64,000 bases of DNA, taken from assembly GCF_030272615.1 (NCBI RefSeq), contig NC_081406.1, positions 248,119,218 to 248,183,217 on the forward strand, given 5' to 3'. The translations under genes were made by a program, and so were the position numbers. The notes beneath the pieces are model-generated. The model saw only the letters and a program-made list of their open reading frames with translations, did no database searches and had not been told where the DNA came from. The first letter of the stretch is position 1. Each line of letters opens with the position of its first letter. This stretch comes from Cryptomeria japonica. Its lineage: Eukaryota; Streptophyta; Pinopsida; Cupressales; Cupressaceae. Below are positions 11,276-22,299 of the stretch, in pieces.

Positions 11276-11938
11276 ATGTATGTTCATACCAAAAGCTCTT
11301 CTAATTTTTTTGACAAAAGTAAGAATCTCCTGGATACCTTAGCTCCAATTCCCATGGCTTCCTATGCTCAAATGCTTCAAGATATAAAGAAAAAAATATA
11401 TGACATGGAAATCCAACAAAATAGATCAATGACTCCATTTGAAAAACAAATGTATGATATCAAGTGTGAGAAACTTCAAGAAGTGCTCAAACGATTATGT
11501 GATGTGTCAAGCAAATACCAACAAATGATTGAAAATCAAAAGCCAAATCTCAAACAAGCTCACAAGACACCTTCACCAAGACAAAAAGACATCTATTCCC
11601 TAGATAGACAGTTTACACCTTTGGGGCAATCTATTGAGTCCGCTTTGGAAGAGCTTATTAAGAACAATCTTATCATATTGCCTAAAAAGACCACATGGGG
11701 ATGGGAATTTATGAGTAAGTATTGTGCATATCATAGACAAAATGAACATAAGACTTCGCATTGCATAGAATTAAAACATAAGATTCAAGATCTCATTGAT
11801 AATGGTGTCATTGAAATTGAATATCCTAATGACTCACCTAAAGAAAAAGAAGGAACTACTTCTAAGCATAATCAAAATCATGAACCTATGTCTAGCAAGG
11901 CTCCATATGTAGCCTCCATCCCTTCCTTCATCACCTAA
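11276..11938 (+). pseudogene. gag: Gag-like N-terminal part of the element A frame
   Basis: Encodes 220 residues. The C-terminal part has YCAYHRQNEHKTSHCIELKH followed by IQDLIDNGVIEIE, the C-x2-H-x8-C-like segment found near the end of plant Ty3/gypsy Gag proteins, so it should act as a capsid/nucleocapsid-type protein in particle assembly. An in-frame TAA sits just before the ATG. The frame ends early because A lacks 8 bp after about 11926 relative to B; with those bases the reading frame would run on into the next entry. Residues ~5-100 differ strongly from the B copy (about 60% identical) whereas the rest is almost identical. Family assignment rests on the Cys/His segment and gene position only. 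Confidence 0.7.
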
Positions 11939-12014
11939 AACTTCTCAACAACAATCCATACCATCCCCTTCAAACAATGAAACTTCTCATGTTGACCTTC
12001 AAGGGTTATCTCCT

Positions 12015-13619
12015 TTGGAAATCCAAGTTAATGCCAATATTCATACAAGTTTCTCACATGATTTAAAAATCCTAGATCCTATGCCATCATGCACTCCAAT
12101 TCCAAACGTACCCACTCCAGAAGGCCCTTTCCAAAATGCTTCCCCATCATGCCAAAATATGGAGATATTCCAAGAATCCCCTACACCTATGAAAAATCCT
12201 ATCCCTTCCTTAGAAGTGACTCCATGTCAAGAGGATAATCTGGAAAATGGAAGAATAAGTCCTATCATAAATCAAGATCAAGACACCAAAACTCCTCAAT
12301 CCCATCGAGTGATTGAAAAAGATCCTATTTCACTAGAATCCCATGATGATTCCCTTATACCTTTCCATTTCTTCCAAGATGACCCCCTTCCATCTCAAGA
12401 GAAAACCATCCTTCCAAATCCCATTCCTAATCCACTTCCTAAGCAAGATCATGATGCCTCGTCCACCTCTTCAAACAATCCTACTCAAAATGAAGAGTCA
12501 AACACCCTTCCTACTTTATCCAATGGTCCTCTTCCATGTCAAGATCAAAGTATCCCTTCACCTTCTTGTCATAATCCTCCATGTTCACCTCAAGAGTCCA
12601 TCATGCCCATAAAGCCCTCTCACGATCCTATTATTCCTTGCAAGACACCTCCACCTCAAAATGAACTTGCCTCTAGCATCCAAAGTAAGAAGAAACCCTT
12701 TGTTAAAAAGATCTTTCAAAGCATGCATTATCAAAGAAAAGGGTTAGACATTCATGGACAAGGTATATTAGAACCCCCTGCTATAAAAGAAAATCTTGAT
12801 TATAATGGCTACATTTCTCACTCTCAAGATGTTGGTATCTCTCATAAATCCTACATTTCTCCAATTAAATCCAAATACATGCTTTCCCCATCATCGCTTC
12901 CATCCATTCTAGGTCCCTATATCCCTCAATCCCTTATGCAGGATCAACAAAGGCACACATCTTCGAGTACCTTCCATCCATCTAAAAGACCTCCATATCA
13001 TTCCTATCTATCCACGCATCTCCCTCCAAGCAATTTGGATGCCAAGCATAAAAGTCTTAAGTCAAGTAATCCACATGTATTCAAAGATCAACATGTCCCA
13101 TCTAATCGACATGTCAAAACAAAGCAAAATATGATCCAAAAAGAAAAAGAAAAATACAAAACGCCACAAAGGCCCACAAAGAAAGAAGAAAAGTCAAAAT
13201 TTATATGGGTTCCTAAGGCACTTGTACAAGCAATGCGCTCTAAGGAACTACAAAAGCATAAAAAATCAAAAGCCATGTGGATCCCTAAGTAGCTACTTGA
13301 AGTGCAACAGTCTAAAGAAAAATCAAAATTGGCATCCAAAATTGTTGTTCCTCCATCCAAACCTTCCAAGTCTATTCCTCCATTACCTCCTTCATCCATT
13401 TCGGGTTCTTATGCCCCAAAATATGTAACCTTTCAGCCATCCAAATTTCAAAATTTGAGATTCACTTCTCCTCCATATGTCCACCATCCCTCAAGGCGTG
13501 TGCCAATGTTGATCTTTCTAGCATTTCCATCTATCGATACACAATTCTTCCAACATCCCATCCATTATCCAACACCTCTTTTTCACCCTTCCATCCATCT
13601 TATCCAATCCTTTGCATAA
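12015..13619 (+). pseudogene. Pro/Ser/Gln-rich extension of the A frame, broken by TAG
   Basis: The second half of the long frame. Low-complexity text rich in Pro, Ser, Gln and Asn with repeated SQD/QDQ, PLPSQE and SILGPYIPQS words, a basic middle (KKKPFVKKIFQSMHYQRKG) and a conserved end HPIHYPTPLFHPSIHLIQSF. An internal TAG at 13290-13292 replaces the CAG of B, leaving 425 + ~108 codons. No enzyme motif is visible. The apparent start is only the first Met-like codon after the upstream frameshift. Element C has a relative at 51714-52490. Function unknown; co-linearity with gag suggests a Gag extension rather than a separate protein. Confidence 0.6.
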
Positions 13620-14534
13620 GTCCTTGCCCTAGTTTCATTTCATTATCTTGCCAACATCTTTGAGCATACCTTCATAGCCATGGTCTATTGCAACTCATAT
13701 TCTAAGGGTACCATCCAAAGCAATGAGATGTTTGGGTACTTCTTCCATCCCCTATCATGCCTCTATTATCTTCCCAAAAAAAAAAAAAACAAGAAAAAAA
13801 TGATGAAAAAAAGTGAAAAAAAAAGAAGTAAAGAGAAATGAATTCGTCCTTGTGTGAAAACCATTTCTTGTGGCGCCTTGGGCAAGTACCATGATGAAAA
13901 CCTGGCAAACAGGCATTATGTGTAATCCATTATCCTTTTGCACTTTACACTGGGGGCAAGTTCCATCCATGTACATCCATCTATTATCCATCTTCCTCCA
14001 TTATCCTTCATCCTCCATTATCCCTCATTCTCTCTATCTACATTCATATCCCTTTTCCACCTTTGATCTTGACAAGGTTAAGGATCTTTGCAGGCTTCAT
14101 GTGTCCTATCTATTACACTTGATCTAGACCCTTTATCTCCTCTCCATTGCTCGCTTACATCCTTCATTACCACCTTTGATCTTGATTATCCTATCTACCT
14201 CCTATCCAGATCTATTCCTTGATCTTGATCAACACTATGGACAAAATGCAAAAACATGTTTTCCACAAACCTCTTGACATGACCACTTCTTTGGACCATA
14301 TGGCTTCGTTACACTATATCCTTGCTTCGCTGTGCTATATCCTTGCTTTACATCGCTAAAATCCTTGCTTTATATTGCTATATCTGGAACATGTGCTTGG
14401 ATTAACGTTGTGAGATAGTCCTTGAAAGTGTCCACCATCATTCACTTATCCATTCATGTACTAAAAATCCCTTTTGCCTTGCTAGACACTAGGGGAAAAC
14501 ATTAAAAAATCAAAAAAACAATAAAATGTCCTAA

Positions 14535-14655
14535 AACAAAATCCTAAAAATCGGAAAAAGTCCTGAAAAAATCATAAAAATAAGAAAATGTCCTGAAAAA
14601 ATCATAAAAATCAGAAAATGTCCTGAAGAAATCATAAAAATAAAAAAAAAGTCTT
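14535..14655 (+). repeat. ~30 bp tandem repeat, about four copies
   Basis: Unit like ATCATAAAAATCAGAAAATG plus TCCTGAAGAA. The homologous array in B (21145-21395) has about eight copies, one of the clearest length differences between the two arms. Confidence 0.8.
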
Positions 14656-14727
14656 GAAGAAATTCAAAAAAAAAAAGAAAAAGAAAAAAAAAAGAGAGAA
14701 AATGCCCTGGTGAAAACCTGGTAAACA

Positions 14728-14792
14728 GGCACCTTGGTAAAAAAAAAAAAAGAATCTCTGCCAAGCAACTGAAAACCTGGTAAACAGGTGCC
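14728..14792 (+). promoter_or_regulatory. GGCACCT/AGGTGCC hairpin
   Basis: A 7 bp stem GGCACCT (14728-14734) and AGGTGCC (14786-14792) encloses the AAAACCTGGTAAAC motif. Element D carries the same motif in a tighter hairpin at 35220-35267. It could be an RNA structure used in packaging or 3' processing (inference). Confidence 0.45.
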
Positions 14793-17090
14793 TCTTGTAC
14801 TCAAGCGCTCCATCTATCAACGCAACGTTGGCATTCTTGCTTTCCTGCATATTTTCTTTCGCTTGTACATATTTCAGGCACTTTTGTGACATCCTGGTTC
14901 GTTGGAACCCTCATGGCTTGAAATCGATCAATGTCCTAGTCTTAGGTAATCCACAGAGCACATTATATGTCCTAAGCAGTATCAACCAAGTCAACCTTAC
15001 GTCAGTGAAATCTGGTCGTCCACTCCGAGTCAGTTACCTATCTCCTGACTACTAAAGAGTTTTATCACTAAATTAACAAGCAAAACAACATAACGGAAAA
15101 CAATCACTAAACTATTTGAGCTATGCATGAAAATTGTATTTGTGTGCTGTCTTTTATATTGGTTTTCGATTATTATCCCTCTGAGTAACTCGAGGAAGTC
15201 TATCTTGACTAAGAGGAGCAAGGAATGGGGGCATAATATTTTCTTGTTTGTTGCTTGAAGGAATGATCCTAATGATCTAGAAACATCTAAATTAGTTGGG
15301 TGTCTGTGATAAGAGCCTTCACATCAAGGTGGAATCGCCTCACATACCTCGACTCCGGTTATTTGAATGCTACAAGGAGGTTCCCATCATTTCTTTGTTT
15401 GTTTTGAGGGAATTTCTTCATTGTGCAATCCAGGTCCATGCGTAATTTGTCCAAGGATATGAACGAAAAAAGGGTCATTGCGGACAAGATAATTAATATT
15501 GCACATGAAAAGAAATGAACTCTATTCTACTTGCTATAATTGTAAAACACTCAATGATGACAATTAAGCTTTTCAAAGTCCAGTGACTAGGTTTAGGTTG
15601 CATCTCATTTTGCATCTCATCTTGCATTTCATTCTGCATTTAGTGAATTTGGAGTGATTTCGGTATAGTAACAATGCTTCCTCTTTGTCTGCTGAACGAG
15701 AGTCAGGAGCGTCATCATTTCTTCGCTAAGTGGTCTCTTTTCATCATTTCTCCGATTGAGTACTTGTGTTTTGAGATGTTAGCTGCATACATGAGCATTT
15801 CATATAAATTCATACGTTCACTATCATTCATTTACATTCATCTTATTGCATAGAAAAATGAAAAAAATTGCATTACTCATTATTCATTACTCATTTGCAT
15901 TATCATTTATTTGCATATGAAAAGAAACAAAAATAGACATCCATGATCATTTGCATTGCATACATTCATGCTGAAAAGAAATGCATACATATAGAATAAA
16001 GCATATAGAACAACATCTCATAATCCATCAACACAAGTACAATGAAATCAAATCACGAGCTTGTAAATCGGTTGTCCTGAGTCCATTTTTGGGATCGAAA
16101 TCGAAAATTGAGATCATTTTGCTAGTCAATTTCAAAATTTGGCCCACTTAGTGCTCTTTTCATCAAAAGCTCTCTCTCTTCTAATTGCGCTCAATTTCTC
16201 ATTAATCAATGCTAAATCTCAATTTAATTTCTACAAATCAACTTTGCGCTCAATTTCTCGCTAAAATTTCAAAAATTCCTCTGAATCATTTGTGCTCAAA
16301 ACAACTTATCATCGCTCAAAATTGCCTATAATCATCATGAACCCTTGCTATTTTTCGATTTCGCTCCCAAGGGGGCATACTCATGACCTTATGACCTCAC
16401 ATTCTTCAATGTCGAGAAAATTTTTAAATCTTCATCGAAAGTCGAGCAAAAATCTTTTCAACTAAAGAAAATCAAATAAGACCTCATCACTAGGGGCATC
16501 TCAACTTCATTGCTTTATATCAAGTTGAGATTTCTCGATCATCTCATCCAAATCAATCTCTAGGGGCATATCAACTTCATCGCTTCATATCAAGCTGATA
16601 TTTGTCTTTTATCTGAATCAATCTCTTTACGTTAATCAGTTCCATTGCTTTTCATCAAGCTGATTTTTCATTTAAACTCAATCAAGGGTTTAAAGAGTAT
16701 CTTCTATCATGCTAAATCTAAACAGGTGTTACGTTTTATTTGTTTCTTGATCAAGCTAAACAATTTATCTTCATCGTATCTTAATCAATCAAGTTCAAGA
16801 TCAATTTTTATCATCACTCACTGTATCTAAGTTCAATCAAGTTCTAGATCAATAAGATCCGCTTCTTGATCAATCAAGTTCAAGTTCGGTATCTTTTGTT
16901 TTCTATCGTTCCCAAGTTCAATCAAGTTCCGAAACGGTATCACGTTAATCAGACTTTATTCAGCTTTGTCGCTTCGAATCAAACTAAACACCTAGCTTTT
17001 TTATGTAGTTCGTGATCAATCAAGTTCAGAACTAACATCTCCTAGACATCAACTATTCTTTGAACCAACGTGTTGCTCGCACATTAATTC

Positions 17091-17103
17091 AAAGAGGGGC
17101 AAA
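17091..17103 (+). promoter_or_regulatory. Polypurine tract of A
   Basis: AAAGAGGGGCAAA immediately before the LTR start TGTAATACCC. The same AAAGAGGG-type tract precedes the 3' LTRs of B, C and D. Confidence 0.85.
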
Positions 17104-17819
17104 TGTAATACCCTAAAAATGGTCATCTAAACCATAGGCCCCTAATCTTGACAACGTCACCAAGGTCCTAACCAAAGGCAATTAAATCAATCTTGAGCAC
17201 ACAATTAATTCCTAAAATCATCAAATGTCACATGGCAAATCAATCACTCAATATTAATTAAATATTTATTTAATTAATTAATCATTCCAAGTAAATCATT
17301 TTAAACAATTATCTTATTTATTTTAATTAAATATCTTAGCATATTTAATTAAATAAATCAATTTGCCATAAATCTTCAAAAAAGGAAACACATCAAGAAA
17401 GAGGAATTAATTTAATTAAATAAAGCAATTTGCCATAAATCTTCAAAAAAGGAAACAAATCAAGAAAGAGGAATTAATTCAATTAAATAAATCAATTGAG
17501 CACAAATCTTCAAAAATGGAAATAAATCAAAAAAGGAATTAATTGACAAAAAAGAATTAAATTTTGAGAAAAGAAATCAATTGGAGATAATCTTGAAAAA
17601 AACAAATTAAAAATTGATAGATAATCTCAAAGAAAAGAATTAAAACAATTAAATATTAAAATTGAATGAAATAGAGAATAAATCAGTTTTTTCTTGATTT
17701 AATCTTAATTTTAGTTCAATTTCCTTTAAAACTAAGAAAAGCATCCAATCACATCAATTTCACCTGGATTGTGCTTCCTCTTGGAAAATCTTGACCGCTC
17801 ATCATTTTCTATAAATTCA
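17104..17819 (+). mobile_element. 3' LTR of element A, truncated
   Basis: Starts TGTAATACCCTAAAAATGGT and follows the intact LTR to ...CGCTCATCA at 17804. It then skips about 35 bp and ends TTTTCTATAAATTCA at 17819, where the reverse arm begins 9 bp later. Its U3 repeat order matches A's 5' LTR, but it lacks the 48 bp duplication. Confidence 0.85.
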
Positions 17820-17828
17820 CCTGGAGCC

Positions 17829-18624
17829 TGAATTTATAGAAAATTAAGAAAGAAACCAATGGTTGAGATCAAATGATGATGAGCGGTCAAGATTTTCCAA
17901 GAGGAAGCACAATCCAGGTGAATTGATGTGATTGGATGCTTTTCTCAGTTTTAAAGGAAATTGAACTAAAATTAAGATTAAATCAAGAAAAAACTGATTT
18001 AAAGGAAATTGAACTAAAATTAAGATTAAATCAAGAAAAAACTGATTTATTCTCTATTTCATTCAATTTTAATATTTAATTGTTTTAATTCTTTTCTTTG
18101 AGATTATCTATCAATTTTTAATTTGTTTTTTTCAAGATTATCTCCAATTGATTTCTTTTCTCAAATTTTAATTCTTTTTTGTCAATTAATTCTTTTTTTG
18201 ATTTATTTCCATTTTTGAAGATTTGTGCTCAATTGATTTATTTAATTGAATTAATTCCTCTTTCTTGATTTGTTTCCTTTTTTGAAGATTTATGGCAAAT
18301 TGATTTATTTAATTGAATTAATTCTTCTTTCTTGATTTGTTTCCTTTTTTGAAGATTTATGGCAAATTGCTTTATTTAATTAAATATGCTAAGATATTTA
18401 ATTAAAATAAATAAGATAATTGTTTAAAATGATTTACTTGGAATGATTAATTAATTAAATAAATATTTAATTAATATTGAGTGATTGATTTGCCATGTGA
18501 CATTTGATGATTTTAGGAATTAATTGTGTGCTCAAGATTGATTTAATTGCCTTTGGTTAGGACCTTGGTGACGTTGTCGAGATTAGGGGCCTATGGTTTA
18601 GATGACCATTTTTAGGGTATTACA
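17829..18624 (-). mobile_element. 3' LTR of element B, truncated
   Basis: On the minus strand it starts TGTAATACCC at 18624 and stops at ...TTCAGGC at the centre of the palindrome. It carries the 48 bp tandem duplication (17950-18050) seen otherwise only in A's 5' LTR. Confidence 0.85.
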
Positions 18625-18637
18625 TTTGCCCCTCTTT
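18625..18637 (-). promoter_or_regulatory. Polypurine tract of B
   Basis: Minus strand AAAGAGGGGCAAA adjoining the LTR start, identical to that of A. Confidence 0.85.
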
Positions 18638-21600
18638 GAATTAATGTGTGAGCAACACGTTGGTTCAAAGAATAGTTGATGTCTAGGAGATGTCAGTTCT
18701 GAACTTGATTGATCACGAACTACATAAAAAAGCGAGGTGTTTAGTTTGATTCGAAGCGACAAAGCTGAATAAAGTCTGATTAACGTGATACCGTTTCGGA
18801 ACTTGATTGAACTTGGGAACGATAGAAAACAAAAGATACCGAACTTGAACTTGATTGATCAAGAAGCGGATCTTACTGATCTAGAACTTGATTGAACTTA
18901 GATACAGTGAGTGATGATAAAAATCGATCTTGAACTTGATTGATCAAGATACGATGAAGATAAATTGTTTAGCTTGATCAAGAAACAAATAAAAGGTAAC
19001 ACCTGTTTAGATTTAGCATGATAGAAGATACTCTTTAAACCCTTGATTGAGTTTAAATGAAAAATCAGCTTGATGAAAAGCAATGGAACAGATTAACATA
19101 AAGAGATTGATTCAGATAAAAGACAAATATCAGCTTGATATGAAACGATGAAGTTGATATGCCCCTAGAGATTGATTTGGATGAGATGATCGAGAAATCT
19201 CAACTTGATATAAAGCGATGAAGTTGAGATGCCCCTAGCGATGAGGTCTTATTTGATTTTCTTTAGTTGAAAAGATTTTTGCTCAACTTTCGATGAAGAT
19301 TTAAAAAAAATTTCGACATTGAAGAATGTGAGGTCATAAGGTCATGAGTATGCCCCCTCGGGAGCGAAATCGAAAAATAGCAAGGGTTCATGATGATTAT
19401 AGGCAATTTTGAGCGATGATAAGTTGTTTTGAGCACAAATGATTCAGAGGAATTTTTGAAATTTTAGCGAGAAATTGAGCGCAAAGTTGATTTGTAGAAA
19501 TTAAATTGAGATTCAGCGTTGATTAACGAGAAATTGAGCGCAATTAGAAGAGAGAGAGCTTTTGATGAAAAGAGCACTAAGTGGGCCAAATTTTGAAATT
19601 GACTAGCAAAATGATCTCAATTTTTGATTTCGATCCCAAAAATGGACTCAGGACAACCGATTTACAAGCTCGTGATTTGATTTCATTGTACTTGTGTTGA
19701 TGGATTATGAGATGTTGTTCTATATGCTTTATTCTATATGTATGCATTTCTTTTCAGCATGAATGTATGCAATGCAAATGATCATGGATGTCTATTTTTG
19801 TTTCTTTTCATATGCAAATAAATGATAATGCAAATGAGTAATGAATAATGAGTAATGCAATTTTTTTCATTTTTCTATGCAATAAGATGAATGCAAATGA
19901 ATGATAATGAATGATGCAATGTTTTCATTTTCCTATGCAATAAGATGGATTTAAATGAATGATAATGAATGCATGAATTTATATGAAATGCTCATGTATG
20001 TAGCTAACATCTCAAAACATAAGTACTCAATCGGAGAAATGATGAAAAGAGACCACTTAGCGAAGAAATGATGACGCTCCCGACTCTCATTTAGCAGACA
20101 AAGAGGAAGCATTGTTACTATACCGAAATCACTCCAAATTCACAAAATGTAGAATGAAATGCAAGATGAGATGCAAAATGAGATGCAACCTAAACCTGGT
20201 CATTGGACTTTGAAAAGATTAATTGTCATCATTGAGCGTTTTACAATTATAGCAAGCAGAATAGAGTTCATTTCTTTTCATGTGCAATATTAATTATCTT
20301 GTCCGCAATAACCCTTTTTCTCGTTCATATCCTTGGACAAATTATGCATGGACCCAGATTGCACAATGAAGAAATTCCCTCAAAACAAACAAAGAAATGA
20401 TGGGAACCTCCTTGTAGCATTCAAATAAGCGGAGTCGAGGTATGTGAGGCGATTCCACCTTGATGTGAAGGCTCTAATCACAGACACCCAGCTAATTTAG
20501 ATGTTTCCAGATCATTGGGATCATTCCTTCAAGCAGCAAACAAGAAAATATTATGCCCCCAATCCTTGCTCCTCTTAGTCAAGATAGACTTCCTCGAGTT
20601 ACTCAGAGGGATAATAATCGAAAACCAATATAAAAGACAGCACACAAATACAATTTTCATGCATAGCTCAAATAGTTTAGTGATTGTTTTCTGTTATGTT
20701 GTTTTGCTTGTTAATTCAGTGATAAAACTCTTTAGTAGTCAGGAGATAGGTAACTGACTCGGAGTGGATGACCAGGTTTCACTGACGTAAGGTTGACTTG
20801 GTTGATACTACTTAGGACATATAATATGCTCTGTGGATTACCTAAGACTAGGACATTGATCGATTTCAAGCCATGAGGGTTCCAACAAACCAGGATGTCA
20901 CAAAAGTGACTGAAATATGTACAAGCGAAAGAAAATATGCAGGAAAGCAAGAATGCCAACGTTGCGTTGATAGATGGAGCACTTGAGTACAAGAGGCGCC
21001 TGTTTACCAGGATTTCACCTGCTTGGCAGAGATTTTTTTTTACCAAGGTGCCTGTTTACCAGGTTTTCACCAGGGCATTTTCTCTCTTTTTTTCTTTTTT
21101 TCTTTTTTTCTGTTTTTCTTTTTCTCTTTTTTTTAATTTCTTAAGGACTTTTTCTGATTTTTATGATTTCTTCAGGACATTTTCTGATTTTTAGGATTTC
21201 TTTAGGACATTTTCTGATTTTTATGATTTCTTCAGGACATTTTCTGATTTTTAGGATTTCTTCAGGACATTTTTTTGATTTTTATGATTTCTTCAGGACA
21301 TTTTCTGATTTTTATGATTTTTTCAGGATATTTTCTTATTTTTAGGATTTTTTCAGGACTTTTTCCGATTTTTCGGATTTTATTTTAGGACATTTTATGA
21401 TTTTTTTTATTTTTTAATGTTTTCCCCTAGTGTCTAGCAAGGCAAAAGGGATTTTGAGTACATGAATGGATAAGTGAATGATGGTGGACACTTTCAAGGA
21501 CTATCTCACAACGTTAATCCAAGCACATGTTCCAGATATAGCAATATAAAGCAAGGATTTTAGCGATGTAAAGCAAGGATATAGCACAGCGAAGCAAGGA

Positions 21601-22299
21601 TATAGTGTAACAAAGCCATATGGTCCAAAGAAGTGGTCATGTCAAGAGGTTTGTGGAAAACATGTTTTTGCATTTTGTCCATAGTGTTGATCAAGACCAA
21701 GGAATAGATCTGGATAGGAGGCAGATAGGATAATCAAGATCAAAGGTGGTAATGAAGGATGTAAGCGAGCAATGGAGAGGAGATAAAGGGTCTAGATCAA
21801 GTGTAATAGATAGGACACATGAAGCCTGCAAAGATCCTTAACCTTGTCAAGATCAAAGGTGGAAAAGGGATATGAATGTAGATAGAGAGAATGAGGGATA
21901 ATGGAGGATGAAGGATAATGGAGGAAGATGGATAATAAATGGATGTACATGGATGGAACTTGCCCCCAGTGTAAAGTGCAAAAGGATAATGGATTACGCA
22001 TGATGCCTGTTTGCCAGGTTTTCATCATGGTACTTGCCCAAGGCGCCACAAGAAGTGGTTTTCACACAAGGATGAATTCATTTCTCTTTACTTCTTTTTT
22101 TTTCACTTTTTTTCATCATTTTTTTCTTGCTTTTTTTTTGGGGGGGAAGATAATAGAGGCATGATAGGGGATGGAAGAAGTACCCAAACATCTCATTGCT
22201 TTGGATGGTACCCTTAGAATATGAGTTGCAATAGACCATGGCTATGAAGGTATGCTCAAAGATGTTGGCAAGATAATGAAATGAAACTAGGGCAAGGAC
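18638..22299 (-). other. 3' non-coding region of element B
   Basis: Mirror of 13620-17090 with few substitutions. It differs mainly in simple-repeat lengths, for example a duplicated ATGCAATAAGATG-type segment near 19870-19960 and the longer ~30 bp array at 21145-21395. Confidence 0.7.
21145..21395 (-). repeat. ~30 bp tandem repeat, about eight copies
   Basis: Plus-strand unit TTTCTTCAGGACATTTTCTG plus ATTTTTATGA. It is an expanded version of the A array at 14535-14655. Confidence 0.85.

Larger units (their letters stand above)
13620..17090 (+). other. 3' non-coding region of element A
   Basis: No coding homology. It contains the AAAACCTGGYAAACAGG motif three times (13898, 14714, 14771), a short tandem repeat at 14535-14655, A/T homopolymer runs, and a stretch of ATTCATTTGCAT-like words near 15800-15980. 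The whole region is mirrored in B at 18638-22299. Confidence 0.7.
8068..17819 (+). mobile_element. Non-autonomous LTR retrotransposon A
   Basis: Order: 5'-truncated LTR, primer-binding site, ~2.2 kb leader, gag-like/extension frame, ~3.5 kb non-coding region, polypurine tract, truncated 3' LTR. No reverse transcriptase, RNase H or integrase is detectable. It is the forward arm of the 20 kb inverted repeat and is near-identical to B except in one part of gag. About 236 bp of LTR start is missing on the left and ~330-400 bp of LTR end on the right. Confidence 0.8.

Noticed and set aside
12343-12612. 89-codon frame overlapping the A extension (and its B mirror at 23307-23576)
   Set aside because: Shadow in another frame of the longer conserved frame.
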